64,000 bases of DNA from Paralimibaculum aggregatum (GCF_030270585.1 NZ_BSYI01000008.1:91614-155613), one strand, 5' to 3'; positions 41,190 through 51,334 are shown, numbered from the stretch's first letter. The notes: generated from the letters alone by a model not told the origin. Made by a program: numbers and translations.

Positions 41190-41456
41190 TCAGCCCGCCA
41201 TGGCCTTGATGCGGTGGTGCAGGCGCGAGATCTTCCGGCTCGCGGTGTTCTTGTGCAGAACGCCCTTGTTGGCCCCGCGCACGATCTCCGGCTGCGCGGC
41301 CTTCAGGGCGGCCAGCGCCGTTTCCTGGCTGCCACCGGAGATGGCCTCCTCGACCTTGCGCAGGAAGGTCCGGATGCGCGACTTGCGCGCCTTGTTCACG
41401 GCGGTCCGGCGCTCGATCTGCCTGATCCGCTTGCGGGCTTGTGGCGAATTGGCCAT
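41190..41456 (-). CDS. rpsT: 30S ribosomal protein S20
   Basis: 88-aa basic protein binding the 5' domain of 16S r[21 protein letters not shown] and [14 protein letters not shown] are diagnostic. ATG at 41456. Next to dnaA as in many alphaproteobacteria, here with a rhodanese gene in between. Confidence 0.96.
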   Translation of the reverse strand: MANSPQARKRIRQIERRTAVNKARKSRIRTFLRKVEEAISGGSQETALAALKAAQPEIVRGANKGVLHKNTASRKISRLHHRIKAMAG

Positions 41457-41494
41457 GCTCGGGTCTCGTCTCCACTCTTGCGATGAGGGCGCAT

Positions 41495-41523
41495 CAGCTA
41501 CCTCAAGATCCGCCCCGCGTCAA
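41495..41523 (-). promoter_or_regulatory. Candidate promoter of rpsT
   Basis: TTGACG (41523-41518) with a 17-bp spacer to TAGCTG (41500-41495) on the minus strand, about 40 bases before the rpsT start. The -35 is strong, the -10 weak. Confidence 0.4.
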
Positions 41524-41589
41524 CGCCTTCCGGCAAAACGGGGCGACGGTAGGGGGCGCGGCACTGCGCGCGCACCCCCGGGAATCACG

Positions 41590-42366
41590 TCATTCGCCGC
41601 GGAACTTGGCGCTGCGCTTCTCGATGAAGGCGTCCATGCCCTCGCCCTGGTCGGCGGTGGCGAACAGCGCGTGGAACATCCGCCGCTCGAACAAGAGGCC
41701 CTCGGCCAGCGTGGTCTCGTAGCTGCGGTTCACCGCCTCCTTGGTGGCCATCACCGCCAGCGGCGCCTTGTCGGCGATCTTGGCGGCCACCGAGACCGCC
41801 TCGTCGATCAGCTTGTCGGCGGGAATCACCCGGCTCACGAGGCCGGAGCGCTCGGCCTCCTCGGCATCCATGAAGCGGCCGGTGAGGTTCATCTCCATCG
41901 CCTTCGACTTGCCGACGAATCGGGTCAGCCGCTGCGACCCGCCGAGCCCGGGCATCACCCCGAGATTGATCTCCGGCTGGCCGAACTTGGCGGTGTCGGC
42001 CGCCAGGATGAAGTCGCACATCATCGCCAGCTCGCAGCCGCCGCCCAGCGCATAGCCCGCGACCGCCGCGATGATCGGCTTGCGCACGCGCAGCATGGCG
42101 TTGTGCTCAGGCGTGAACAGGTCGTCGCGGAAGGTGTCCACGAAGCTCTTCGGGCGCATCTCCTTGATGTCGGCCCCGGCGGCGAAGGCCTTCTCGGAGC
42201 CGGTGATCACCATGGCGCCGATCGTCTCGTCGGCATCGAACTTCGCCAAGGCCTCGACGAGCTCGCGCAGCAGCTCGGCGTTCAGCGCGTTCATCGCCTG
42301 CGGCCGGTGGAGCGTTACCAGCCCCACATGGTCGCGTGTATCGACTTGAATGCATTTGTAGCCCAT
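41590..42366 (-). CDS. Enoyl-CoA hydratase
   Basis: A 258-aa crotonase-fold enzyme hydrating short- to medium-chain enoyl-CoA in beta-oxidation. Oxyanion-hole motifs AAGADIKEM (near 63) and [14 protein letters not shown], and the catalytic Glu region [18 protein letters not shown]. Length normal. Located upstream of rpsT, with mutM further upstream, a common alphaproteobacterial arrangement around dnaA. Confidence 0.93.
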   Translation of the reverse strand: MGYKCIQVDTRDHVGLVTLHRPQAMNALNAELLRELVEALAKFDADETIGAMVITGSEKAFAAGADIKEMRPKSFVDTFRDDLFTPEHNAMLRVRKPIIAAVAGYALGGGCELAMMCDFILAADTAKFGQPEINLGVMPGLGGSQRLTRFVGKSKAMEMNLTGRFMDAEEAERSGLVSRVIPADKLIDEAVSVAAKIADKAPLAVMATKEAVNRSYETTLAEGLLFERRMFHALFATADQGEGMDAFIEKRSAKFRGE

Positions 42367-42617
42367 CGGCTGTCCCTCTTGGCTCGCGCGGTTCGTTCCG
42401 CGCCGGTCGGTCCCCGAACCCTAGCGATCGAGCGGGCCGCGTCGAGTCCCGCGGGTCCGGCGCGGCGTCCCGGTTCGGGGCGGATGGCCGGGGGCGGCAG
42501 ATGCGCCGCGCTCCCGGCCGGAAGGCGCGCCTCATAGAGCAAAGCGCGGCCCGCGCCCAGCCCGGCAGGCCCGCGCCGCGCGCAAGGCTCCCTTGACGTT
42601 CGCGCAATCTCGCCCGG

Positions 42618-43904
42618 TCAGGCCGGCGGATTCGGTACGAGTTCGGCTTCCGGCGCCGGCTCGGCTTCCGGCGCCGGCCCGGCCGCCCCGTCAGCCTCCG
42701 GCTCGGGAGCGGGCGCCGCCGCCGGCTCGGGCCTTGGCGCCGCCGGTTGCGCCCCGGCCTGCGGCTTCGGCTCCGCCTCGGGGGCAGGATCGGCCAACGC
42801 TTCGGGCTCTGCCTCAGGCGCGGGCCCAGCCCCCGCCTCAGGCTCCGGTTCCGCACCGGGCGCCGGTCCAGCCTCCGCCGCAGGCTCCGGCGCCGACTCG
42901 GGCGGCGGTCCGGGCTCAGATTCCGCCTCAGGTGTAGGTCCGGCCTCCGCCCCGACCACCGGAACCGGTTCTGCCTCAGGTGCCTGTCCGGCCTCTGCCT
43001 CCACCTCCGGCGCCGGGGCAGCCGCGGGCGCCGGCCCGGCCTCGGGCTCCGGGTCAGCCTCAGGCGTCGGTCCGGCTTCACCCCCGGCCTCGGGCTCCGG
43101 GGCCGCCGCGGGCTCCGGTTCGGCCTCTGCCTCCGGCGTCGTTCCGGCCTCTGCGGCCGCCTTCACGTCGGGCTCCGGGGTGGCCGCGGCGGCGGGGCCA
43201 GCCGGCCCGGGCTCCGGTCCGGCCTCGGTCTCTGGCTCCGGTCCGGCCTCGGCGCCGGTCTCGACCTCCAGCTCGGGTTTGGGCGCGGGTTCGGGCAGGG
43301 GGCAGCCTTCGCGCGCCGCCTTCAGCGCGCGTTTCAGGCCGCCCGATTCGAACCGGTCGAACAGGATCACCCCGTCGGCGGTCACCGAGGCGAGGTAGAA
43401 ATGCGGCGCGCGCACCAGCTCGCCGGCGATCTCCGGATGGTCCGCGGCATCCTTCGGGGCGGCGATGCTGTCGGCATGGCGGGCGAACGCGAACTTCACC
43501 GGTTTCCGCCCGGCGAAGAGGGCGATCTCCTCGAGCCGGTCGATCGCCATCCCGGCGTCGAAACGGTGGATGTCGCCGAGCGTCTCGTCCGGCGTGATCG
43601 CGTAGGAGACCTGCGTACGGGCGAAGGGCAGCGCCTCCGGCTCCAGCGCGCGGCCGTCCTTCTGGTAGCTCGCGGCATGCGCCTCGGTGCGCACCGTGCA
43701 GTCGACCCGGTCGCCGAAATCGACGCGGTAGAGCCGCCATTTCGCGAAGCTCCCGAGCGCCGCCACGCTGGCGCCGGGGGCGAAGCCGCGGGCGCTCGCG
43801 GGGGCCGGTTCCTCCGGGGCCGGGGCCTCCGCCACGGGGGCCGGAAGCGGCTGGCAGGCGGCCAGCATCGCGGCGAGGGAGAGGGGCACAAGGGCACGCG
43901 CCAT
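42618..43904 (-). CDS. Lipoprotein with a long Pro/Glu/Ala-rich tail
   Basis: 428 aa. Signal peptide with lipobox LAAC (Cys17). Residues about 38-195 form a compact domain of unknown family (SFAKWRLYRVDFGDRVDCTVRTEAH; YAITPDETLGDIHRF), which may be periplasmic. From about residue 200 the protein is low-complexity, built of imperfect units such as GPTPEAEPEP. Function unknown; such acidic Pro-rich tails often act as spacers across the periplasm or to peptidoglycan. It lies between mutM and the enoyl-CoA hydratase gene. Confidence 0.75.
   Translation of the reverse strand: MARALVPLSLAAMLAACQPLPAPVAEAPAPEEPAPASARGFAPGASVAALGSFAKWRLYRVDFGDRVDCTVRTEAHAASYQKDGRALEPEALPFARTQVSYAITPDETLGDIHRFDAGMAIDRLEEIALFAGRKPVKFAFARHADSIAAPKDAADHPEIAGELVRAPHFYLASVTADGVILFDRFESGGLKRALKAAREGCPLPEPAPKPELEVETGAEAGPEPETEAGPEPGPAGPAAAATPEPDVKAAAEAGTTPEAEAEPEPAAAPEPEAGGEAGPTPEADPEPEAGPAPAAAPAPEVEAEAGQAPEAEPVPVVGAEAGPTPEAESEPGPPPESAPEPAAEAGPAPGAEPEPEAGAGPAPEAEPEALADPAPEAEPKPQAGAQPAAPRPEPAAAPAPEPEADGAAGPAPEAEPAPEAELVPNPPA
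42621..43307 (-). repeat. Pro/Glu/Ala coding repeat tract
   Basis: About 230 codons of degenerate 6-12-residue units rich in Pro, Glu, Ala and Gly inside the lipoprotein gene (units like AGPAPEAEP). Likely to vary in length by recombination or slippage and hard to assemble. Confidence 0.75.
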
Positions 43905-43955
43905 GGGGCAGGGCTCCCGGACGGCTGGACGGCTGAAACGCAGCGCCTCAGCCTA

Positions 43956-44855
43956 TCAGCGCTGGCAGCGCGAGCAATAGAAGCTGGAGCGCCCGGACTG
44001 CACGATGCGCAGCACCCGCGCGCCCTTACCGCCACAGGGGCAGGGCTCGCCCTCGCGGCCATAGACCCGGAAGCTGTGCTGGAAATAGCCGAGCTCGCCA
44101 TCGGCGCGGCGATAGTCCCGCAGCGAGGAGCCGCCGGCGGCGATGGCATCGGTGAGCGTCGCCCGGATCTCCGCCGCCAGCCGCTCGATCCGCGCCCGCC
44201 CGATCGTGCCGGCCATGCGCCGCGGGTGGATGCCGGCCCGGTTCAGCGCCTCGCAGACATAGATGTTGCCGAGCCCGGCCACCACGCGCTGGTCGAGCAG
44301 CGCCGCCTTGATCGGGGTCTGCCGCCCGGCCAGCGCCGCCGCCAGCACCGCGCCGCTGAAGGCATTGCCGAGCGGCTCCGGCCCGAGCCCGGCGAGCAGG
44401 CGATGGGCCTCGAGCGCCTCGGTGGGCCAGAGATCCATGGCGCCGAAGCGCCGCGCGTCGTTGTAGACGATCCAGGTGCCGGCGGCGGTGAGCAGGCTGA
44501 CATGGTCATGCGCGCCGCTGCCCGGCCCGCCATGCGCGAAGCGGCCGAGGGTCTGCGCCCCGGCGCCGGCCGGCTCCAGCTCCGGCTGCGGCTGCGGCTC
44601 CGGCGCCAGCACCGAGATCCGCCCGGACATGCCGAGATGCACCAGCCAGCTCTCGCCGCCGTCGAGATCCGCGATCAGGTATTTCGAGCGCCGGCGCAGC
44701 CGCTCGACCCGGCGCCCGGTCAGCCGCTCGGCGAATCGCTCGGGCAGCGGCCAGCGCAGATCGGCCCGGCGCTGCACCGCCTCGGCGATGCGCTGGCCGA
44801 CCAGCACCGGCTCGAGCCCGCGCCGGACGGTCTCGACCTCGGGAAGCTCGGGCAC
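43956..44855 (-). CDS. mutM: Formamidopyrimidine-DNA glycosylase
   Basis: MutM removes 8-oxoG and Fapy lesions. 299 aa, beginning [15 protein letters not shown] after the initiator, so the catalytic Pro2 and Glu3 are in place; Lys in RRSKYL, the H2TH domain with [11 protein letters not shown], and a zinc finger CPCGG...CSRCQ at the end. It starts at GTG (44855). Ten bases after COQ9 on the same strand. Confidence 0.96.
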   Translation of the reverse strand: MPELPEVETVRRGLEPVLVGQRIAEAVQRRADLRWPLPERFAERLTGRRVERLRRRSKYLIADLDGGESWLVHLGMSGRISVLAPEPQPQPELEPAGAGAQTLGRFAHGGPGSGAHDHVSLLTAAGTWIVYNDARRFGAMDLWPTEALEAHRLLAGLGPEPLGNAFSGAVLAAALAGRQTPIKAALLDQRVVAGLGNIYVCEALNRAGIHPRRMAGTIGRARIERLAAEIRATLTDAIAAGGSSLRDYRRADGELGYFQHSFRVYGREGEPCPCGGKGARVLRIVQSGRSSFYCSRCQR

Positions 44856-44865
44856 CCGGCGGCGC

Positions 44866-45624
44866 TCAGTTCGGCGCGCAGGCGGCGGGGTCTGCGGCGG
44901 CGCCCGGCCGGCCGCCGGCCTCGGGGCGCCGCCCGGCGCCCGGCGCGCGCACGAGCGAGAGCAGCGTCATCGGCCCCCAGAGCGCGGCCCGCGCCACCGG
45001 GTTGGCCTCGATCGCCGCCTTGGTCTTCTCGAATCGCATCACGCCCTCGATGCGCCGGTCGAGAAAGGCCCAGGTGTCGGCCGCGCCCTGGCTCTCGTCG
45101 CCGAGCCAGAACAGCACGGTGGCGGAGTAGATCGAGGCGAGGATGCCGCGCTTGGTGTACCAGTTGTAGTCGGTCGCGGTGTCGCCGCAGGCGTTCCAGA
45201 TGATGTCCGCGGTGCGCCAGATCGCCCGCGCGCCGTCGGCGGCATGGATCGGCAGCGCCAGCAGCGTGGCGCCGCGGCGCACCGCCTCGCGGTGCTCGGC
45301 CACCAGCTCGATGCGCCGGCGCACCGCATGGGCGATGCGCTCGCGGATCTTCAGCCGGCCGAAGTCCTCGCCGGAAAGCTCGGCGGCAAGGCGGGCATCC
45401 ATCATGTCGTGGAAGCCGACGGCCATGTCGACGCCGCCGCGGGGAAACGCCAGCCGCGCCATCTCGGGCTCGATCCCGGTCTCGGCGATGGCGAGCTTCA
45501 GGCTCGCCTCCGACCAGCCGTCGAAGGGCACATGGGGCAGCGCCGCCTCGATCAGCCGCGCCCGCGCCGTGCCGATGCTGTCGCCGCCCGCCGCCTCGCT
45601 CTCCGGGGTGTGTGTCGTTTGCAT
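44866..45624 (-). CDS. COQ9-family ubiquinone biosynthesis protein
   Basis: 252 aa with the TetR-like helical fold of COQ9, which binds lipids and helps COQ7-type hydroxylation. The start is the ATG at 45624 with GGGAG; the patterns [27 protein letters not shown] and DWNWYTKR-like [16 protein letters not shown] are typical. Divergent from rpsU, as is common in this group. Confidence 0.9.
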   Translation of the reverse strand: MQTTHTPESEAAGGDSIGTARARLIEAALPHVPFDGWSEASLKLAIAETGIEPEMARLAFPRGGVDMAVGFHDMMDARLAAELSGEDFGRLKIRERIAHAVRRRIELVAEHREAVRRGATLLALPIHAADGARAIWRTADIIWNACGDTATDYNWYTKRGILASIYSATVLFWLGDESQGAADTWAFLDRRIEGVMRFEKTKAAIEANPVARAALWGPMTLLSLVRAPGAGRRPEAGGRPGAAADPAACAPN

Positions 45625-45654
45625 GACGTCTCCCTCTCGCATCGCGACTGGCTG

Positions 45655-45683
45655 TGGACAGACCCGCTTCGCTCCCGTATATA
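45655..45683 (+). promoter_or_regulatory. Predicted promoter of rpsU
   Basis: TGGACA (45655-45660) and TATATA (45678-45683), spaced 17 bp, about 48 bases before the rpsU start. The -35 overlaps TGTGGACAG, a 7/9 match to an inverted DnaA box. Confidence 0.6.
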
Positions 45684-45730
45684 GCACGCCAATCCAATCC
45701 GACATCCCCGGTATGAAAGGTGGAGGCCCT

Positions 45731-45937
45731 GTGCAGGTCCAAGTTCGCGATAACAATGTCGATCAGGCGCTCCGCGCGCTGAAGAAGAAACTGCAGCGCG
45801 AGGGCGTGTTTCGTGAGATGAAACTGCGCCAGCACTACGAGAAGCCCTCGGTGAAGCGGGCCCGCGAGAAGGCCGAGGCGATCCGCCGCGCGCGCAAGCT
45901 GGCTCGCAAGAAGGCCCAGCGCGAAGGCCTCCTCTGA
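45731..45937 (+). CDS. rpsU: 30S ribosomal protein S21
   Basis: 68 aa: [20 protein letters not shown] and a basic [12 protein letters not shown] tail. I start at the GTG at 45731 with GGAGG four bases upstream; the ATG at 45713 would place that site inside the gene. Divergent from COQ9. Confidence 0.95.
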   Translation: MQVQVRDNNVDQALRALKKKLQREGVFREMKLRQHYEKPSVKRAREKAEAIRRARKLARKKAQREGLL

Positions 45938-46016
45938 CACCTCCCTCGCCGCGACCCCTTCCGCTCTTCCGCTTGCGCCGCCTCTGCGCGGTGTCGCTCC
46001 CAGCAAGGAAGCCGCA

Positions 46017-46781
46017 ATGGTGATGCTGCCGGATGCGCGCGGACCGGAGGGGCTGCGGATCTATGCCATCGGCGACATCCACGGCTGTCTCGACGCTCTG
46101 GTCGAGATGGCGCGGCGGGTGGATGACGACCTGTCGGCCCGCCCGGTGGCCGACTGGCGCGTCGTGCTCTTGGGCGACTATGTCGACCGCGGGCCCGACA
46201 GTGCCGGGGTGCTGGCCTGGCTCGCCGGGCGGGCCGGCGACAGCCGCCAGATCAACCTGCTCGGCAATCACGACGCGATGCTGCGCGATTTCCTCGCCGA
46301 TGCCGAGACGCCGCGTTTCGGCACCTGGCTGGCCAATGGCGGGGTGGCGACGGTGCAGTCCTACCGCATCGGGCCGGAAGGCTTCGCCAATCTCGACAAT
46401 GCCTATGGCCGCGAGAGCCTGCGCCAGATGCTCGAGGCGGCGATTCCCGCGGAACAGCACGCGCTGCTCGGGTCCCTCGTGCTCTCGGTGCGGTTCGGGG
46501 ATTTCCTCTTCGTCCATGCCGGCATCCGCCCCGGCATCGCCTTCGAGGCGCAATCGGCGGAGGACCTGGTCTGGATCCGCGAGCCCTTCCTCGGCACCGC
46601 CGGCGATCTCGGCAGCGTGGTGGTGCACGGGCATACCCCGGTCGGCGAGCTCGAGCTGCATCCCAACCGCATCGCGGTCGATACCGGCGCGGTGTTCGGC
46701 GGCACGCTCTCCTGCCTGGTGATCGAGGAAGACCGGCTCGGGCTGCTCGACACCGGCGGCCATCGTCCGCTCGCCCCCTGA
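46017..46781 (+). CDS. PPP-family metallophosphoesterase
   Basis: 254 aa with all PPP motifs in order: GDIHG, GDYVDRG, GNHD and HGHTP, which build a two-metal site. Members act as Ser/Thr protein phosphatases or diadenosine tetraphosphatases; which one is not clear. AAGGAA is seven bases before the ATG. Same strand as rpsU but 79 bp away. Confidence 0.85.
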   Translation: MVMLPDARGPEGLRIYAIGDIHGCLDALVEMARRVDDDLSARPVADWRVVLLGDYVDRGPDSAGVLAWLAGRAGDSRQINLLGNHDAMLRDFLADAETPRFGTWLANGGVATVQSYRIGPEGFANLDNAYGRESLRQMLEAAIPAEQHALLGSLVLSVRFGDFLFVHAGIRPGIAFEAQSAEDLVWIREPFLGTAGDLGSVVVHGHTPVGELELHPNRIAVDTGAVFGGTLSCLVIEEDRLGLLDTGGHRPLAP

Positions 46782-46891
46782 CGTCTGCGTTCGCTGCAAT
46801 CCTGCCTGCCCCGGCGGCCCCCTTGCGGCGCCGGCCGTGAACGCTCATCCTTTTGTCACACGACATCCGATTTCATGGCAGAGAGGCACTG

Positions 46892-47509
46892 ATGCGGCGG
46901 ATTGGCGCTCTGGTCTTCGAGGGGTTCGAATTGCTGGACCTGTTCGGCCCGCTCGAGATGTTCGGCATACATGACGAGGACTTTGCCCCGGTGATCATCG
47001 CCGAGGGCGCCGGCCCGGTCGCCAGCGCGCAGGGGCCGCGGGTGGCGGTGGATGCCCGGCTCGACGCGCCGCCGCCCTTCGAGATCCTGCTGGTGCCCGG
47101 CGGGCGCGGCGTGCGGCGCGAGGTCGGCAATGCCCGGCTTACCGGCTGGGTCGCCGAGGCGGCGAAGCGGGCCGAGATGGTGCTCAGCGTCTGCACCGGC
47201 GCGGCGCTGCTGGCCCGGGCCGGGGTGCTCGACGGGCGCCGCGCCACCACCAACAAGCGCGCCTTCGACTGGGTCGTCCGCCAGGGGCCGAAGGTCGACT
47301 GGCAGCGCCGCGCGCGCTGGGTCGAGGACGGGCACGTGATCACCGCCTCCGGCGTCTCGGCGGGCATGGACATGAGCCTCGCGGCGATCGGCCGGCTGCT
47401 CGGCAAGGAGGCGGCGCGGGATGCCGCGCGGCAGGCCGAGTATCTCCCCCATTGCAGCCCCGAGGACGATCCCTTTGCCCGCGCCGAGCCGGCGGCGCTG
47501 CGCGGCTGA
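46892..47509 (+). CDS. DJ-1/PfpI-family protein
   Basis: A 205-aa class I glutamine amidotransferase-like protein. The nucleophile elbow Cys101 is in VLSVCTGAALLA and the nearby acid is Glu22. No AraC domain follows, so it is a single-domain member, perhaps a chaperone, glyoxalase or isonitrile hydratase; C-terminal AGMDMSL matches the ThiJ/PfpI group. AGAGAGG precedes the ATG at 46892. Confidence 0.8.
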   Translation: MRRIGALVFEGFELLDLFGPLEMFGIHDEDFAPVIIAEGAGPVASAQGPRVAVDARLDAPPPFEILLVPGGRGVRREVGNARLTGWVAEAAKRAEMVLSVCTGAALLARAGVLDGRRATTNKRAFDWVVRQGPKVDWQRRARWVEDGHVITASGVSAGMDMSLAAIGRLLGKEAARDAARQAEYLPHCSPEDDPFARAEPAALRG

Positions 47510-47639
47510 GGCCGCGGCCGGCACCCTGCCGGCCCTGCCCAACGGAACCGTGATCGCGCAGGCGCTTGCGAAATCCGTCTCGATCCGCCTCTCTCTGCCC
47601 CTGCGCCGTTGCGGCGCGTCACCTGGCGGAGCAGGCAGG

Positions 47640-48524
47640 ATGCCGGACCGGATCCCCACCACACCGAGACCCCGCGGCCTTCCGGGGCGGCTCGCGGCCG
47701 GGCTGCTGGCGGCGGCGCTCGGCCTCGCCCTCTCCGCGGCACCGGCGGCGGCCTGCGGCGGGCCGGAGGTGCGCTGCGCCGTCGCCGGCGGGGAATATCT
47801 CCTGCTGATGCCCGAGGGGGCGGCCGGCCCGGTGCCGGCGCTGCTCTTCCTGCATGGCTGGGGCAGCAGCCCGGAGGGCGCGCTCCGGCGGCTCTCGGGC
47901 GGCTTTCGCGCGGCGGCCGAGGCCGGCATGGCGGTGATCCTGCCGGAGGGCGTGCCGCGCGCCGGGCGCCGGCCGAAGGACTGGGCGGTGCGCGACGGCC
48001 GGCCCCATCCACGCGACGATTTCGCCTTTCTCGACACGGTGATGGCCGATGCCGCCCGGCGCGGCGTGGCGCGCGGGCAGGTGCTGCTCTCCGGCTTCTC
48101 GCGCGGCGGCTCCTTCGTCTGGGACATCGCCTGCGCCCGGCCCGGCTTCGCCGCCGCCTATGCCCCGCTCGCCGGCGCCTTCTGGGAGCCGCTGCCGGGC
48201 GGCTGCGCCGGGCCGGTGGCGCTGCACCACACCCATGGCTGGACCGACCGTGTGGTGCCGCTCGAGGGCCGCTCGTTCCGCGGCGGCGCGGTGGTGCAGG
48301 GGGATGTCTTCGCCAGCCTCAAGCTGATGCGCGAGACGCTCGGCTGCGCCGGCCGCCAGCCCGAGGAGGCCGGCACCGGAGGCCGCTGGCAGCGGCGCTG
48401 GCTGGCCTGCCGCAACGGCCGGCTCGAGCTCTGGCTGCACCCGGGCGGGCACGGCGCGCCGCCGGGCTGGATGGAGACGGTGATCGGCTGGTTCCAGGGC
48501 CTGCGCCGGGCCTCGGCCGAGTGA
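47640..48524 (+). CDS. Secreted PHB-depolymerase-like esterase
   Basis: 294 aa with a signal peptide (residues 1-39, AAAC end). An alpha/beta-hydrolase of the PHB-depolymerase/feruloyl esterase type (LpqC): LLFLHGWGSS oxyanion region, nucleophile Ser154 in SGFSRGGS, Asp near HGWTD and His in HPGGHGAPPGW. Probably acts on esters in the periplasm or outside. CGGAG precedes the ATG at 47640. Confidence 0.8.
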   Translation: MPDRIPTTPRPRGLPGRLAAGLLAAALGLALSAAPAAACGGPEVRCAVAGGEYLLLMPEGAAGPVPALLFLHGWGSSPEGALRRLSGGFRAAAEAGMAVILPEGVPRAGRRPKDWAVRDGRPHPRDDFAFLDTVMADAARRGVARGQVLLSGFSRGGSFVWDIACARPGFAAAYAPLAGAFWEPLPGGCAGPVALHHTHGWTDRVVPLEGRSFRGGAVVQGDVFASLKLMRETLGCAGRQPEEAGTGGRWQRRWLACRNGRLELWLHPGGHGAPPGWMETVIGWFQGLRRASAE

Positions 48525-48648
48525 GCCGCCGCGCCTCCCGTGGCCGGTGGGGGAGCGTGACGGCGCGGCCCGGCGCCCCGGTTGCCGGGGCGGGCGGGGC
48601 CGCGGGAGGCGCGGCTTGCGGCGCCGGGCCGCACGCGCGGCCGCCGGC

Positions 48649-49131
48649 TCAGAGCCAGCGGCGGACGCGGGCGCGATAGGCCGCGAAGCCGGCGCCGAAG
48701 CGGGCCGCGAGACGGGCCTCCTCGGGCCGGATGAAGCGCGCCTCGAGCACCAGCGCCAGCGGCCAGGCCAGCAGCACCCCGTGCGGCGAGCCGAGCGCCA
48801 GTGACCAGCCCGCCAGCACCGCCAGATCGGCGAGATAGATCGGGTTGCGGCTCAGCCGGAAGGGGCCGCTGGCGACCAGCGCATCCGGCATAGCATGGGG
48901 CATCACCGTGGTGCCCCGCCGGCGCATCTCGAGCGCCGCCCAGACCGCCAGCGCCAGCCCCGCCGCGACCAGCGCGACGCCGGGCCAGACCGCCCAGCCC
49001 CCGAGCGGCGCCGAGAGCCGCGCGACGCCCCAGGCCGCGGCCATGAAGCCGAGCAGCCAGACCGGCGGCAGGTCGAGCGCCGCGGCCAGCCGCCCGGCCG
49101 CGCTCGCGGGCGCCTTCCCCGGCGCGCTCAC
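48649..49131 (-). CDS. Isoprenylcysteine/phospholipid methyltransferase-family membrane protein
   Basis: 160 aa with four membrane segments and the ICMT/PEMT signature near residues 90-150: VASGPFRLSRNPIYLAD, then EARFIRPEEARLAARFG and FAAYRARVRRWL (SAM-binding region). Substrate unknown. GTG start overlapping the panC stop (GTGA). Confidence 0.8.
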   Translation of the reverse strand: MSAPGKAPASAAGRLAAALDLPPVWLLGFMAAAWGVARLSAPLGGWAVWPGVALVAAGLALAVWAALEMRRRGTTVMPHAMPDALVASGPFRLSRNPIYLADLAVLAGWSLALGSPHGVLLAWPLALVLEARFIRPEEARLAARFGAGFAAYRARVRRWL

Positions 49132-50009
49132 CGGCCCGCACCGGGGACGGGCAGGTTGTCGATCAGCCGCGCCCGGCCGAGATGCGCCGCGCCGAAGATC
49201 CGCGCCGGGCGCGCCGGCGGGGCGCTCTGCACCGGGGCGAGGCTGTCCGCCTCCCGGCAGTCGACATAGTCGACCGCGCGGAACCCCGCCGCCTGCAGCG
49301 CGGCGGCGGCGTCGGCACAGGCCTCGGCCGGCGCCCGGCCACCGGCGATCTCCGCCGCCGCCGCCGTCAGCGCCCGGGCGAGCGCCGGGGCGACCGCGCG
49401 CTCCTCCGCCGTCAGGTAGCGGTTGCGCGAGGACATCGCGAGCCCGTCCGCCTCGCGCAGGATCGGCGCGCCGAGGATCTCGGTGGGGATGTCGAGGTCG
49501 CGCGCCAGCCGCCGGATCACCGCGAGCTGCTGCCAGTCCTTCTCGCCGAACACCGCGGCATCCGCCTCGGCCTGGTTCAGCAGCTTGGTGACGACCTGCG
49601 CCACGCCGTCGAAATGGCCGGGCCGGGCGGCGCCGCAGAGGCAGTCGGTCAGCCCGGAGACGCGGACCTCGGTGGCAAAGCCCGGCGGATACATCTCCTC
49701 GACCGGCGGCGCGAACAGCAGCGACGCCCCGGCCCGGGCCAGCAGCGCGCCGTCGCGGGCCTCGTCGCGCGGATAGGTGGAGAAATCCTCGCCGGCGCCG
49801 AACTGGGTGGGGTTGACGAAGATCGTCGCCACCACCCGGTCGGTCGCCTCGAGGGCGCGCGCGACGAGGCTGAGATGCCCCTCGTGCAGCGCCCCCATGG
49901 TCGGGGTGAGGCCGACGCGCAGGCCCTCGGCCTTCCAGCCCCGCACCCGGGCGCGGAGATCGCCGACCCGGCGGACCGTCTCGATCGCCCCCGCCATCGC
50001 CCCGGCCAT
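49128..50009 (-). CDS. panC: Pantothenate synthetase (pantoate-beta-alanine ligase)
   Basis: PanC joins pantoate and beta-alanine. 293 aa: PTMGALHEGHLSL (HIGH-like, ATP), IFVNPTQFGAGEDF, ADAAVFGEKDWQQLA and the KMSKS-like SSRNRYL. ATG at 50009 with GAGGAGG; 11 bases after the M16 gene and overlapping the methyltransferase gene. panB is not in the window. Confidence 0.96.
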   Translation of the reverse strand: MAGAMAGAIETVRRVGDLRARVRGWKAEGLRVGLTPTMGALHEGHLSLVARALEATDRVVATIFVNPTQFGAGEDFSTYPRDEARDGALLARAGASLLFAPPVEEMYPPGFATEVRVSGLTDCLCGAARPGHFDGVAQVVTKLLNQAEADAAVFGEKDWQQLAVIRRLARDLDIPTEILGAPILREADGLAMSSRNRYLTAEERAVAPALARALTAAAAEIAGGRAPAEACADAAAALQAAGFRAVDYVDCREADSLAPVQSAPPARPARIFGAAHLGRARLIDNLPVPGAGR

Positions 50010-50020
50010 CGCCCGCCTCC

Positions 50021-51333
50021 TCAGAGCCCGGCCGGCTGGCCGACCACCACCACCGAGAGCGCCTCGGGCTTCAGCAGCCGCGCCGCCACCCGGTTGACGT
50101 CCTCGAGCGTCACCGCCTCGATCAGCGCGTTGCGCCGGTTCACGTAGTCGATGCCGAGATCGTGCTCCTGCACGAAGACGAGGAAGCGGGCGATCTTGGC
50201 GTTGCTGTCGAAGCGCAGCGGGAAGGAGCCGGTGAGATAGGTCTTGGCGGCGGCGAGATCCTCGGCGGTGACGCCCTCCGCGGCCATGCGGGCCCATTCG
50301 GCGCGGATCACGTCGAGGCTCTCGGCCATCCGGGCATTCGCGGTCTGCACCCCGCCGAGATAGAGCGGCGCGCCCTTGCGCAGGCTGAAATAGGAATAGA
50401 CCCCATAGGCCAGCCCGCGCTTCTCGCGCACCTCCTCCATCAGCCGCGAGGACAGCCCGCCGCCGCCGAGGATGTAGTTCATCACGAAGGCGGCGTAGAA
50501 ATCCGGGTCCTCGCGCGGCAGCCCGGCATGGCCGAAGATCGCGGCGGATTGCGGCACCGGCAGCTCCACGACCTCGAGCCCCGGCGGCGGCGGTGCGGTC
50601 GGCGCCACGGCGGGCACCGGCTCGCCCTCGGGCAGCGCGCCGAGCAGGATGTCGACGAGGCGCCCGGCGCGCTCGGCATCCACCGCGCCGACCACCGCGA
50701 CCAGCGCATTGGCCCGGGTCAGCAGGCGCCGATGCGCCGCCGCCAGCTCCTCGCGGGTGATCGCCGAGACGCTCTCGATGGTGCCGTCCGCCGGGCGGCC
50801 ATAGGGGTGATCCGGGAAGGCGCGGGCCAGCCAGGCCTTGCTCGCGACATCGTTGGGCCGGCTCTCCTGCTCGGCCAGCATCGAGAGGAACTGCGCGCGG
50901 ATGCGCTCCACCGCCTCGGCGTCGAAGCGCGGCACGGCGAGGGCCTCGGCCACCAGCGCGGCGCTGGCCTCGGCCTCCTCGGCGAGCATCTGCACGCCGA
51001 CCTCGATGCTGTCGGAATCGGCCTTGGCGCCGAAACGCACGGCCAGTTCGTCGCGCGCCTTGGCGAAGGCCACCGCGTCGCGCTCGCCGGCGCCCTCGTC
51101 GAGCAGCGTGGTCATCATGCGGGCGAGGCCCGGCCGGTCCGCCGGGTCGAGCCGGGCGCCGCCGCGGAAGGTGACCTCCATCGAGACGATCGGGATCGAG
51201 GGCTCCTCGACCAGCCAGAAGGCGATGCCGCCGGGGCTCTCATGCGCCGCGACATCCACCGCGCGGGCGGGCAGCAGGCTGCCGGCGACCAGCGCCGCGG
51301 CGCCGAGGAAGGTGGCGAGTGTCCGGTGCAGCA

Positions 51334-51334
<1 letters not shown>
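50021..51334 (-). CDS. M16-family protein, non-catalytic partner
   Basis: 437 aa, signal peptide (1-25). M16 fold, but the HxxEH zinc motif is absent; instead the R/Y pair and glycine-rich GGGGLSSRL...REKRGLAYGVYSYF are present, as in the partner subunit of two-gene bacterial M16 peptidases. Its ATG overlaps the last base of the upstream stop. Likely forms a heterodimer with the product of 51334-52743 in the periplasm. Confidence 0.9.

Noticed and set aside
42621..43307. CRISPR-like repeat array
   Set aside because: The repeats are codon-based Pro/Glu/Ala units within an open frame, with no spacers.
42747..45203. 818-codon plus-strand frame with Leu/Arg repeats
   Set aside because: Antisense of the Pro/Glu/Ala repeat and of mutM; no start signals.
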